A model generated the notes under the pieces. That model was not told where the DNA came from and searched no databases. It saw only the letters and a list, made by a program, of their open reading frames with translations. Of a DNA stretch of 36,553 bases, positions 1 to 8,989 are shown in pieces. Position 1 is the first letter of the stretch. Each line of letters opens with the position of its first letter. This DNA is from an uncultured Anaerolineae bacterium (GTDB lineage Bacteria > Chloroflexota > Anaerolineae > Anaerolineales > Villigracilaceae), in assembly GCA_903854805.1 (NCBI GenBank), contig CAINXK010000517.1, positions 1 to 36,553 on the forward strand. The letters are read 5' to 3'. Made by a program: the position numbers and the translations under genes.

Positions 1-2
1 GC

Positions 3-224
3 CAGTATTTGGCTTCCCTATTGCTCAGCTTGAACCTGTTAGCCTTCCTTTTCCATACCGTGCTTGATCTGGTGGACAAGAAGTATCGCCTGATCCGCGC
101 AGCTTTGCGCACACGAAGAAAATTCTTCCAGCATATCGAAACATTGTTGTGTTATATCCAATTCTCCAGTTGGGATGAACTTTTCTCTTTCATGTGCAAA
201 AATCTTCAACTAAATACCGAGTGA
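3..224 (+). CDS. Transposase, C-terminal fragment (partial at window edge)
   Basis: The reading frame is open from the first bases of the window, so this is the 3' end of a gene that starts outside it. The visible 73 residues begin with a hydrophobic helix (LLLSLNLLAFLFHTVLDL) followed by a basic stretch (KKYRLIRAALRTRRKFF) and an aromatic tail with FSSWDELFSFM. From memory this pattern is typical of the C-terminus of DDE transposases in which a conserved NLLAF-FHT helix follows the last catalytic Glu. No catalytic residue is visible because the core lies upstream. No terminal inverted repeat could be identified downstream. It could also be an unrelated protein tail; family assignment is by motif recollection only. 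Confidence 0.55.
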   Translation, partial: QYLASLLLSLNLLAFLFHTVLDLVDKKYRLIRAALRTRRKFFQHIETLLCYIQFSSWDELFSFMCKNLQLNTE

Positions 225-528
225 ACTAAGATCTTGTCTTATTCGATTTTCCAGTGGCGACGACTAACAACTTTAGGCCCGCCGCTATTTTGCGATTCAT
301 GGATGGCAAAATTCGCTGTGATCGCAATGATGCTGAAAGGAACAGCTCCAGGTTCTTGGGTATCCGCTTACTCGTCTGCATCTATTAAGATACATCCTGT
401 CTTATTCAAAATGAGAACTGCTGATCGACGGCATCCATTTAGATTTCACAACAGGTTATTAAAACCCGGTTCCAACCACGAGAACCAAGGATTTGTCTCT
501 CCGGACATAAATTGAAGATAACCAATTT
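225..528. other. 304-bp stretch with no recognisable gene
   Basis: Between the transposase tail and the methyltransferase stop codon there is no reading frame with a good ribosome binding site and family-like protein. The longest plus-strand frame (234-515, TTG start) has no recognisable motif. If the upstream fragment is an insertion sequence, its right end should lie here, but I could not find a convincing terminal repeat without the left end. Confidence 0.5.
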
Positions 529-1311
529 CTAAGGCTTCAGGGCACGGGTGGCCAGGTATGTGGGTGTATAAGAACTGATCGCAGTACCAGCATGGACATC
601 TTCATACATACCAATAATATGGAACCCGGCGTCTGTTTGCCCGGCAAGCTGGTCTGTCAGCGAATGACTGTGCTCCAAGGGCCAACCATTAGCCCGCTGG
701 CGCTCATACATTTCAGGCTGGTCAATATCGGCATACGGCAGCTTGTATTTAACTTCCATGACACCGTGATCGGCTTTATCACAATCAAACAGATAGAAGA
801 TTGGGTTCATAAAACCCGCCAGCAGGGTCCCTCCATGCCGTAACACACGGAAGGCTTCTTTCCAAACAGGTCGAATCTCCGAAAAAAAGAGATTGGAGAC
901 CGGGTGGAAGATAAAATCAAAAGATTCATCGGCAAACATCGTCAGGCTGCGCGCATCACCTTCCACGGTGCGCAGATTGGTCAGGCCTTCGCGTTGAGCC
1001 ACTTCCAGATCGCGGTCAAGCTGGCGCGGAGAATTATCAAAGACTGTCACATTCGCTCCAGCGGCAGCCAAAACAGGCCCTTGCTGCCCACCACCACAAG
1101 CCAGCGCCAATATATCCAGCCCTGTAAGCACCGGGAACCACTCTGGGGGGACAGGCTTATTCTCGGTCAACAGGATTGAAAAAATCCCCTTGCGCGCCTG
1201 AAAGATAACATCCGAATTGACGGGCTTTGTCCATGGGTTTTCACCTGAATCGACCTGCTTGTTCCAGGCATCACGATTGTAAGCACGAATATCAATACCT
1301 TGATCCATCAT
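529..1311 (-). CDS. Class I SAM-dependent methyltransferase
   Basis: This is a 260-residue protein with a Rossmann-type methyltransferase core. Motif I is LDILALACGGGQQG (about residues 85-98), followed by the acidic end of strand beta2 in VTVFDNSPRQLD and by a motif-IV-like FDFIFHPVSNLFF. The post-motif region VLRHGGTLLAGFMNP is typical of the methyltransferase-11/25 type. The substrate cannot be told from sequence. Two adjacent ATG codons (1311 and 1308) follow an AGAGGA; the second has the more usual spacing, so the true start may be three bases shorter. It faces the 3' end of the transposase fragment and is followed upstream by a DinB-like gene on the same strand, 59 bp away. Confidence 0.85.
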   Translation of the reverse strand: MMDQGIDIRAYNRDAWNKQVDSGENPWTKPVNSDVIFQARKGIFSILLTENKPVPPEWFPVLTGLDILALACGGGQQGPVLAAAGANVTVFDNSPRQLDRDLEVAQREGLTNLRTVEGDARSLTMFADESFDFIFHPVSNLFFSEIRPVWKEAFRVLRHGGTLLAGFMNPIFYLFDCDKADHGVMEVKYKLPYADIDQPEMYERQRANGWPLEHSHSLTDQLAGQTDAGFHIIGMYEDVHAGTAISSYTPTYLATRALKP

Positions 1312-1370
1312 TCCTCTACTATATTCCGATTTCTGATTTTGGCGGCTGAAGATAAAGTTTTACAGCTCGC

Positions 1371-1844
1371 TTATCCAAGGTACTGACTTTGCGCGATGAT
1401 ATTAGCCACATCATCGGCATGTTCTTCTTCATGCGGTCCATAAATATTGACAATATCCACGATGCTGCCCTGTGTTCCCCACGGCAAAATATATTGCGCA
1501 GAAATTTTGACATCCGGGATTTTTTGAAGGAGAGTGATGAGAACTTCGCGCGCATCAATATACTCACGATAAACCTGATCATAAGTCAGGCCATCTCGAG
1601 CAGCCACAGATTCAGCATTGTAAACATCAATTCCACGTGCGGCAGGCGTGGCAGGGATCTGATCTGCCATCAGCGAGCGGATAAATTCGATGGCGGCAGC
1701 ATCCCAACCAGAAAGATGAGCCAACATCTCGCGGATAGTCCAAAGTGGGTAGATGCTGCGCTTCATTTCAATTTTTGTCAATTGCGCGGTCATCTTCGAA
1801 CGAGAACTTTCAAGAATTTCAATCAGAACTTCGCGTGAACTCAT
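1371..1844 (-). CDS. DinB/ClbS-like four-helix metal-binding protein
   Basis: A 157-residue, mostly helical protein with the pattern WTIREMLAHLSGWD near residues 34-47 and HEEEHADD near the C-terminus. In DinB/DfsB/ClbS-type proteins the corresponding His residues form a metal site used by thiol-dependent transferases or hydrolases. The substrate is unknown; family members include mycothiol- and bacillithiol-dependent enzymes and colibactin self-resistance proteins. Start chosen at the second Met of the longer frame, because AAAGGG lies seven bases upstream of ATG 1844, whereas it abuts ATG 1850. The neighbouring methyltransferase is codirectional but nothing in the sequence ties the two functionally. 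Confidence 0.75.
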   Translation of the reverse strand: MSSREVLIEILESSRSKMTAQLTKIEMKRSIYPLWTIREMLAHLSGWDAAAIEFIRSLMADQIPATPAARGIDVYNAESVAARDGLTYDQVYREYIDAREVLITLLQKIPDVKISAQYILPWGTQGSIVDIVNIYGPHEEEHADDVANIIAQSQYLG

Positions 1845-2046
1845 AGACATTCCCTTTCTTCATTATCATCATTTTACAACATAATGCCATCCCAAAATTG
1901 AGGCTGGTATTAGTTGGCTGACATTGAAAAGTTGGAAAACGATAGATGCACGAATATTTTTCCGAGATCTGACCCATCCATGAAATTAAACACCCCCAAG
2001 CTGCAGGGGCGATTAATCCTGACCACATTTCCAACTGCCTATATCA

Positions 2047-3288
2047 TCAACCAACCCACATGTCAAAACTATACAACATGACCGACAGGCCCATTAGCAG
2101 CAGGCTTAGCAAGGTCCAGGCCCGATCAAAGGTTTTATTGCGCCCAAGCATTGCCAAAACGATAAACAAAGCCGGAGCAATCAGCATATAGCGCGCTTCG
2201 CTTTGTGCGGAACCGCTAATAACAGAAAAAATGACAACCGCTAGGCTAAATGTTGCCACTTCGGGGTGCTTTCTAAGTAGAGCCAGGCTGCTAAAAAAGG
2301 TCAGGATTATACTGGCGACTTCAATCATGAAATAAACCAGCGCAGAATCCACACCGATCGAATATTCATAGGCCTTTTTCCAGCTATCAATCGAGCTTTG
2401 CAACGTTAAAACACCTCGCCCAAAGTAAAAACTCTGTAAGGCTGCCCAGCCTGCTCCTAGAGAAGAGTAGCGCCAGATCAGGTAACCCACCAGCGGCAAC
2501 AACGACCACAATCCTTGCAAGACCCAGCGCCACGAAAAAGTTTTCCGGAAGTGTTTCCAATCAACAGCCCGGAACCAGGCAATTACCAGCGGAATGAATA
2601 ACAGACCGCCATGCGCGCGTGTCCATGCGGCAATAAAGGCCAGTACCCCGGCCCAGAACCATTGTTTTCGTCTGGAGAGCGCCAGAGTCCAGAAAGCCAG
2701 CCCTATGAACAAACCCTCTGTATATACCTGCGCAAAGAAAAAGGCGCTGGGAAAGATCAGCATGTAAAAAACAGCACGCAGTCCATCGTTTTCATCAAAA
2801 TATTCGCGGGTCAGATCCCACAACGCCAGCATTCCAGCCAACGTGCCAAGCAAGGCTACCAGCACTCCCGCCAATGCCGCAGTTGCTATGGGGGTCAACC
2901 CTAAAAGACCGAGCGGCAAGATGAACAACCTCATTAAATAAGGATAAGCTGGAAAGAAGGAGTAGTTTTTGGGCCAGTCAATCCCGCTTGCCGGATCTTT
3001 TGCACGACCCGCAGCAGGATCATCATACCCACCGACAGCGATGCCAAGATAATATTCCGAATCCCAGGCAACCTGCCGGTTCAAAAAAGGCTCTTCAAGA
3101 TAGACTTTGCCTTTATTGCTAAACTTCTGAGTCTCGTTGGCACTCCATGCAACCGCATAGTCTGGACGTTTGATCTCAAGTCGGGTGGTAACTAACCATT
3201 GAAAACAATACAAAATGGTAAACCACGCCACCCAAAGCATAATCAAATTACGGAAATTGCGGTTTTTAGAACTACCTTTTTTGGGCAT
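2047..3288 (-). CDS. PIG-V-like integral membrane mannosyltransferase
   Basis: A 413-residue polytopic membrane protein with about eight to ten hydrophobic segments and a short basic N-terminus. Diagnostic motifs are AWDSEYYLGIA (about residues 73-83), where the Asp corresponds to the acidic residue of the first luminal loop in GT-C enzymes, YSFFPAYPYLMR shortly after, and FPSAFFFAQVYTEGLF mid-protein. These match the GPI mannosyltransferase 2 (PIG-V) type, whose bacterial members use polyprenyl-phosphate-linked sugars. The role is probably decoration of a lipid or glycan at the outer face of the membrane; donor and acceptor are not known. It lies 87 bp downstream of a DedA-family gene on the same strand. 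The Shine-Dalgarno site is weak. Confidence 0.8.
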   Translation of the reverse strand: MPKKGSSKNRNFRNLIMLWVAWFTILYCFQWLVTTRLEIKRPDYAVAWSANETQKFSNKGKVYLEEPFLNRQVAWDSEYYLGIAVGGYDDPAAGRAKDPASGIDWPKNYSFFPAYPYLMRLFILPLGLLGLTPIATAALAGVLVALLGTLAGMLALWDLTREYFDENDGLRAVFYMLIFPSAFFFAQVYTEGLFIGLAFWTLALSRRKQWFWAGVLAFIAAWTRAHGGLLFIPLVIAWFRAVDWKHFRKTFSWRWVLQGLWSLLPLVGYLIWRYSSLGAGWAALQSFYFGRGVLTLQSSIDSWKKAYEYSIGVDSALVYFMIEVASIILTFFSSLALLRKHPEVATFSLAVVIFSVISGSAQSEARYMLIAPALFIVLAMLGRNKTFDRAWTLLSLLLMGLSVMLYSFDMWVG

Positions 3289-3375
3289 ATTTTTCTCGAT
3301 ACCTAGGAAACCATTGATAAAATAATGTTATCTCTACAGAATATTCTGCGCGTACACCCACCAGCATTCAAAGGC

Positions 3376-3978
3376 TCAGTCTGGTTTTGGCTTTTTACTA
3401 AAATGGATCAACAGATAGATACCCACTCCCAGTGCCAATGCGCCCAGGATAAAACCGCTGAAGTTAGAGATAAAATCACTAATAAGTTCCCACTGGCTTC
3501 CAAAAGCATAACCCAGACCGCCATAAAGGAGTACCCAGGTTAATTCCCCTAATACAGCAAATGCAAAAAACTTCTTAAAATGATAACCACTACTACCCGC
3601 AATCAAAGTTACTGGAAAAGCAATCGCCGTTAATAACCACCGGGTCAAAAAGATGGCAATTCCTCCACGACGATCAAAGAGAGCCCGCGCGCTTTTCCAT
3701 GTAGCCGTATTTCCAAAACGCGCCTCAATTTGACCGCTGGCAAAATAGCCCAATCCATATAGCAAACTATCACCCGCAATGGTTCCAAGGTACCCCAGAA
3801 TTGGCGTGGAATATAAATCCAACAAGTTTTGACGAATGAAAGCCCCGGAAGCAATCACGATCAAAGTAGCAGGAAGTGGTACACCCAATCCGCCGAGGAA
3901 CAATATGCCGGCCACCATCGGCGCACCATAAGTAGCAACCCAACCCAAGGCGAGCGAAGTTATATCAACCCCGCTCAT
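3376..3978 (-). CDS. DedA/VTT-family membrane protein
   Basis: A 200-residue protein with the hallmarks of the DedA (SNARE-associated Golgi/VTT) family: an N-terminal membrane segment followed by GGLGVPLPATLIVIASGAF, a GDSLLYGLGYFASG segment, and the conserved arginine motif in FLTRWLLTAIAFPVTLIAGSSG. DedA proteins are proposed lipid flippases or proton-dependent transporters; some recycle undecaprenyl phosphate or phosphatidylethanolamine. The start ATG overlaps the TGA of the preceding gene (ATGA), implying translational coupling to the membrane protein at 3975-4604. Length is normal for the family. Confidence 0.9.
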   Translation of the reverse strand: MSGVDITSLALGWVATYGAPMVAGILFLGGLGVPLPATLIVIASGAFIRQNLLDLYSTPILGYLGTIAGDSLLYGLGYFASGQIEARFGNTATWKSARALFDRRGGIAIFLTRWLLTAIAFPVTLIAGSSGYHFKKFFAFAVLGELTWVLLYGGLGYAFGSQWELISDFISNFSGFILGALALGVGIYLLIHFSKKPKPD

Positions 3979-4604
3979 GGCTGCACCGCATGATCATCAA
4001 CAATTTTCTGAATAGCTGCAACCAGGCTTTTCGACCCGCCGGGATAATCAATTTCATCGCTCAAAAAGCCCAAAGGTTCATAAGCATGACCATCCATGGT
4101 TATGCCAAGCTCCATAAAGATCGTTTCGGCGGGAATTCCAATACTATTGGCAACATATTGAACCGACATCCAATCAGTTACTTGTTTTTCAATCAACCCG
4201 GTGATCACCGGATTGGCCTTGTATTTTACGATGGCATCCCTGATCGTACCCATCAACACTGGGCGGCCCCCATCCACACTGCCAAGCTGCATCTGGCTAT
4301 TGAGGCGATTGAGACCAATCATGCTGTTCTCTTTTCTGGGTTGAATATTGGCCGAATCGAATAGATATTTTTGTGGAACAGCATAAGCCACAGCAATATA
4401 GCGAATAGTCATCCACGGGCGCAAAAGATCTGGCGAAATATTACCCGCCTTAAAATTATTCACTTTGGCGTATTGAACTTCCTTATAAAAGTTCACCATA
4501 CCCAGCCCTTTGGAAACCATAAAAACCAGTCCAAAGATAATCAGTAATACTGCCAAAATTTGAATTTTTGATATGGATTTTATTCTGCTCAATAGAGACG
4601 CCAT
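3975..4604 (-). CDS. Single-pass membrane protein with duplicated WM-x-x-Y module (function unknown)
   Basis: I do not recognise this gene. From ATG 4604 it encodes 209 residues with one transmembrane helix near residues 14-32 and a soluble C-terminal part. The soluble part contains two copies of a roughly 80-residue unit. Copy one begins WMTIRYIAVAYAVPQKYLF (W64) and contains LMGTIRDAIVKY; copy two begins WMSVQYVANSIGIPAETIF (W145) and contains LVAAIQKIVDDH. The first part of each copy looks helix-turn-helix-like, similar to modules I associate with small membrane-linked redox proteins, but this is weak. The start was placed at 4604, not 4664, because GAGGAG lies four bases upstream. It overlaps the DedA start by four bases, so the two probably act together. 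Confidence 0.7.
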   Translation of the reverse strand: MASLLSRIKSISKIQILAVLLIIFGLVFMVSKGLGMVNFYKEVQYAKVNNFKAGNISPDLLRPWMTIRYIAVAYAVPQKYLFDSANIQPRKENSMIGLNRLNSQMQLGSVDGGRPVLMGTIRDAIVKYKANPVITGLIEKQVTDWMSVQYVANSIGIPAETIFMELGITMDGHAYEPLGFLSDEIDYPGGSKSLVAAIQKIVDDHAVQP

Positions 4605-4706
4605 ATTGCTCCTCGCCAAAATAACGGCCGCTTTTTGAATTATCTCATGCAAAGTTTCAAACAAGCTATACAGCGCTCATGCTATCTACCTTTTGAGACG
4701 TGGCGG

Positions 4707-7700
4707 TTAATTATTGTCCATCAACTGCGTAAATTTTTCTACAATCTCAGGCTCAAATTGTACCCCGGAGAGTGCCTTAATATACCCCAGAGCTTCCTTG
4801 TGCGACCAGGCTGGCCTGTAAGGTCGATCACTGGTCAGGGCGTCCCACACGTCCACCACAGAAAAGAGCCGCGCCGCCAGGGGTATTTGCTTACCCTGCA
4901 ACCCGCGAGGATAACCCTTGCCATCCCAGCGCTCATGGTGGCAGTAGGGAATATCAAGCGCTGGATGTAGATACGCGATCGGAGAAAGCATGTCATAAGC
5001 ATACTTTGGGTGACGGCGCATTATGATCAATTCATCGTCACTGAGACTATCCGGCTTTAATAGTATGCGATCAGGGACTCCCATTTTACCAATATCATGC
5101 AGTAAGGCACCGCGGCGAATATGAACAAGCAGTTCGCCTTCAAGACCGAGAGCTTCTGCCAATTTCATGGTTATATCTGTTACTCGCAGCGTGTGGCCTT
5201 CAGTTTCTTTGTCACGCAAGTCCATGGCTTTGGACCAGCCCTCAATTGTTGACTCATAGGCCTGGTTCAATTCTTCCAGAGAAATCTGAATTTCCTTGAA
5301 TAATCTGGCATTTTCGATTGCGGCGGCAGCTTGATGCGCAAAAGATTGAGCCATGGTGCCCGCCTCCTGGCTATAAACGGCATCCGTATAATTATCCAGA
5401 GTAATATAACCTATCACTTCTCCACGGGTGATCAAAGGTACACTCATCCAACCTCGCACGCGAGATGTGGACCCCCAGCCCCGGTAGCGTGGATCTGAAC
5501 TGGCATCTGCCAGAATGATTGGCAGCCTGCGAGTTTTTACTTCTTGAAAAAGTGGATCAGTTGATGGAAAAGTCTTCTTATATAATTCGGCTGTATCTTC
5601 AATCCCATCTACAATCACAATATGTAAGTGATCGCCATCCAACAAAAACACCGAGGCACTGTCATATGGAACCACTTGCTTAAGTGATGTAAGGATCGAT
5701 TCGAGCACATGATCAAGGTCAAGCGATGTGGATAATGCTGCCGTGGCCTGGCGAAGATTTTCGGCTTCCTGGCGACGCTCTTTCTCAGAATTAAATAGCC
5801 GCAACCTTTCAATCGAGATTGCCAATTGCCCTGCAATCGTCAGCAGCAGTCGTTCATCATCGTCTGAGAAAAAATCGACCTGTTTGCTTTCTGCATTAAT
5901 AACCCCAAAGGTATCATCACCGGTCTTGATCGGGACACATAATTCTGAGATGATATTTTCAGTTACTCTTACATAATTTGGTTCAAGCTTAACATCAGCA
6001 ACCCGGCATGGTTTTCCAGTCTTCAACACCTGCCCTGAGATACTATTCTCAAGAGCAATAACGGCGTGTATATCCTCGGTCAGGCCGCGATAGGATGGAT
6101 GCGCATGTAAAACTTTTCTTTCAGCATCCAGCAGCAGTACGCCAAAATTTTCAGTATAGAACGAGTTTCCAACTTCCTGAGTGACAAGTTCCACAAGTTC
6201 ATCCAGCGAATTAACCTGGATCCCGGCCCTGGCAATGTTATGAAGCGTTGTTAATTCTTTCAGTTGGCGCTGAAGCGCCTGCTCGGCCTGCTTACTTCCT
6301 GTAACGTCTTCTGTAACAGAAAGGAGTTTAATGATGCTCCCATTTGGATCCCTTTCAAAAACAAAGTATCGATACCGCAGCCAGCGCCAGGCTGTGCCGC
6401 CAGCTCTGCCTTTACGCCGATATTCAATTGATCTTATTTCTCCATCCGCAAGTGTCACCAGGTTTCCAATAAACTCACCCAGTACCTTCCGGTCATCAGG
6501 ATGAATCTTATCCTGGCGCTCAGAAATCGACAAAGCGTTAAATTCTGTCATATTCGTCTCATGGATATGAGCACTGACAACATTATCGAATTCCAATGAC
6601 GAAGTCAGGGTGTTATAAATACTGATACCCAGCGGAATAGCCTTCAAAACATGGTCAAGAAAAACCTGGGTGGAGCGCAGGTTTTCTTCGGCTTTTTTCC
6701 GTTCGGTGATATCGTGTGCAAGCGTTATTATCACTTGCTGTCCGAAATATGTCCCCGGGAAAGCCCGAACCTCTTTCGGAAATATTTCTCCATTTGCACG
6801 CAGACCCCAAAATTCAAATTGCTGAGCCTCGCCGGAAAATGCTTTTTTTACAGCCTGCGCCACAGCTGCCAAATCGTTTTTGCCAGGTGCACCCAAAAAT
6901 TCCGGGGTTTTTCCAAGAATTTCTGACTTTTGGTAACCGTACATCCTGATTGCGCCTCCATTTATGTCAAGGAAACGTCCTTCATCATCCTGGATGTAAA
7001 TTGCATCGGTCACACTATTAAATAGTCCACGATAACTTTTTTCGCTCTCGCGCAGAGATTCTTCCGCCTTCTGGCGCTCGCTAATATCATTTGCGACTCC
7101 GATGACATGACTGACATGGCCATTCTCATCCAAGATTGGAATATAGTGAGTTTCGAAAATATTGGCACCAATCCGAGTGTCTCTATGACGGGTCTCGCCA
7201 TTCAAAACAGCGCGCACATCTTCGATAATTTCGGGGAAAAGCCGGTAAAGATCAAATACGGACTGTCCAACAACCTGCCCAGGCTGTAAGCCAAGTACAT
7301 CGAGACCCTTGCCTTCGGATAGGGTGAATATCCCATTTGCATCAATCACGAAAGTGATCAGCGGAGCACCTGTCACGACAATTCGGTAATGTTCTTCACT
7401 TTCACGCAGGGCCAGCTCTGCCTGCCTTCGCTCAGTAAGCTCGCGTTGGACAGCGCTTAACAGGCGAGCATTTTCCACGGCAATGGCTGCCTGGTCAGCG
7501 AATAAACTTGCCAGGCGAATTTCATCCACAGAATATGAACCGGTAATTTCATCATCCGTGATATTAATGGTTCCAATCACCTGTCCATTGACGCGCATCG
7601 GAACACCCAACACTCGCAAGAATGGCACAGACTCATACAATGTGGCCCGGTTTGGCCAGATGCGGTAATCATCGACCATGATAACCTGGCCGGTTTGGGC

Positions 7701-8717
7701 AACTGCCCCCGAAAGCCCCTCGCCCATCTTTAGATGTGCGCCAACAAAATTGCCGGGCAGGTTGTAGGCGACTACCAATTCAAGGTTATTCTCATCAGGG
7801 CGCAAGAGATACAGCCCACCCATATGGGCATTAAGCAGATTGGCAGCACGCTCTACAATGGTTTGCAAGAGTGGCAACAAATCAGTTTGCGAATTGATTT
7901 CGAGAGATGTCCGATAGAGGACTTCCAATTCCTGCGCTCGATGCCTCAGTGTATTTTCGGCCTGGAGTTGTTCTGTAATATCATGGGCTATTCCAAAAGC
8001 GCGTTCATCATTAATCGGCAAGATCGTAAATTTGGCCATTCGGCATGTTCCGTCAGGTCGTAGATAGGTTAGAGCATCAACAGCCAAAGAATCACTTGCG
8101 ATAAGAACATCTTTTAAAGAGGCTTCCACTGCCTGCGTTTTAATTACTTCCGCCGAAGTAAGCGCCTTTAGTTCTTCAACAGTCATACCGGTTAATTTTT
8201 CGGCAGCCAGATTGGCATTAAGATAGCGGCCTGTTTTTTTCTCAATGATGAAAATGGCATCGCTTGAACGTTCGAACAATAACCGCAATTGTTCTTCGCT
8301 TTCCTTCAAAGCTATTTCCGCCCGGCGGCTATCATCTCGTCCACGTGCTTCCCTGATTTCGCGCCGCAAGACCTCAGCCAGACGGTTTAGATTACCTTTC
8401 ATCAGGTAATCATGCGCCCCTGAACGCATAATCTCCACCGCAGTAGCCTCGCCAATCGTTCCAGAAACAACGATGAAAGGCAAATCTTTTCCACTTTGCC
8501 TGAGTATCTCAAGTGCTCGCGGTGCGCTAAAAACTGGCAGGTTATAATCTGAAATTACAGCATCCAAATTTTCAGCAGCCAGTGCAGTCTGCATTTCTTG
8601 AGCAGTTTGCACGCGCAGCATATTTATCTCAAAGCCCGCTTTTCGTAAATCGTGAGCAAGCAAAATAGCATCATGTTCACTATCTTCCACTATTAATAAA
8701 TTAATCAATTCACTCAT
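4707..8717 (-). CDS. Multi-sensor response regulator with HD-GYP cyclic-di-GMP phosphodiesterase output
   Basis: A 1336-residue soluble protein with no membrane segment. Domains in order: receiver (1-125, phospho-acceptor D57, conserved K108), PAS (about 140-255), GAF (260-420), PAS (435-550), PAS (560-675), PAS (680-808), GAF (820-975), GAF (985-1140), and HD-GYP (1155-1336). The output domain has HDIGK at 1207-1211 and HHERWDGKGYP at 1260-1270, the metal and GYP motifs expected of active cyclic-di-GMP phosphodiesterases. PAS and GAF domains would sense small ligands, light, redox or cyclic nucleotides; no heme or bilin cysteine is obvious. It is inferred to receive phosphate from an unlinked histidine kinase, since none lies nearby. 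TGGAG precedes the start at good spacing. It is transcribed divergently from the ABC-F gene. Confidence 0.92.
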   Translation of the reverse strand: MSELINLLIVEDSEHDAILLAHDLRKAGFEINMLRVQTAQEMQTALAAENLDAVISDYNLPVFSAPRALEILRQSGKDLPFIVVSGTIGEATAVEIMRSGAHDYLMKGNLNRLAEVLRREIREARGRDDSRRAEIALKESEEQLRLLFERSSDAIFIIEKKTGRYLNANLAAEKLTGMTVEELKALTSAEVIKTQAVEASLKDVLIASDSLAVDALTYLRPDGTCRMAKFTILPINDERAFGIAHDITEQLQAENTLRHRAQELEVLYRTSLEINSQTDLLPLLQTIVERAANLLNAHMGGLYLLRPDENNLELVVAYNLPGNFVGAHLKMGEGLSGAVAQTGQVIMVDDYRIWPNRATLYESVPFLRVLGVPMRVNGQVIGTINITDDEITGSYSVDEIRLASLFADQAAIAVENARLLSAVQRELTERRQAELALRESEEHYRIVVTGAPLITFVIDANGIFTLSEGKGLDVLGLQPGQVVGQSVFDLYRLFPEIIEDVRAVLNGETRHRDTRIGANIFETHYIPILDENGHVSHVIGVANDISERQKAEESLRESEKSYRGLFNSVTDAIYIQDDEGRFLDINGGAIRMYGYQKSEILGKTPEFLGAPGKNDLAAVAQAVKKAFSGEAQQFEFWGLRANGEIFPKEVRAFPGTYFGQQVIITLAHDITERKKAEENLRSTQVFLDHVLKAIPLGISIYNTLTSSLEFDNVVSAHIHETNMTEFNALSISERQDKIHPDDRKVLGEFIGNLVTLADGEIRSIEYRRKGRAGGTAWRWLRYRYFVFERDPNGSIIKLLSVTEDVTGSKQAEQALQRQLKELTTLHNIARAGIQVNSLDELVELVTQEVGNSFYTENFGVLLLDAERKVLHAHPSYRGLTEDIHAVIALENSISGQVLKTGKPCRVADVKLEPNYVRVTENIISELCVPIKTGDDTFGVINAESKQVDFFSDDDERLLLTIAGQLAISIERLRLFNSEKERRQEAENLRQATAALSTSLDLDHVLESILTSLKQVVPYDSASVFLLDGDHLHIVIVDGIEDTAELYKKTFPSTDPLFQEVKTRRLPIILADASSDPRYRGWGSTSRVRGWMSVPLITRGEVIGYITLDNYTDAVYSQEAGTMAQSFAHQAAAAIENARLFKEIQISLEELNQAYESTIEGWSKAMDLRDKETEGHTLRVTDITMKLAEALGLEGELLVHIRRGALLHDIGKMGVPDRILLKPDSLSDDELIIMRRHPKYAYDMLSPIAYLHPALDIPYCHHERWDGKGYPRGLQGKQIPLAARLFSVVDVWDALTSDRPYRPAWSHKEALGYIKALSGVQFEPEIVEKFTQLMDNN

Positions 8718-8989
8718 GTTTTCAGCTCCAGTTCCATTAAAAGAGCATTTGTATAAAAAAGCGGCCTGTTTTTTCGCGGAATTAGTCCAGCCTTACGGGA
8801 GTCAGGTTGAATTATAAAGCTGAAATCCGATGCAGCAAAATCTCATAATATTGACGCTATGCGCAATCCAGCAAAAATTACAGATAAATTAGTCCATAGC
8901 ATCCGCTAGCAAATAAAACAGTGACACAAACTGCCTGAACAGTAATCTTTTTTCGTAGTATATTTTCTACAACAAGGAATAGATGGTAT
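8718..8989. promoter_or_regulatory. 272-bp divergent intergenic region
   Basis: This AT-rich spacer separates the minus-strand response regulator from the plus-strand ABC-F gene and should hold both promoters. A TTGACG near 8852 could be a plus-strand -35 element, but no good -10 follows at standard spacing. The AAGGA at 8974-8978 is the ribosome binding site for the ABC-F gene. No structured leader was identified. Confidence 0.35.
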
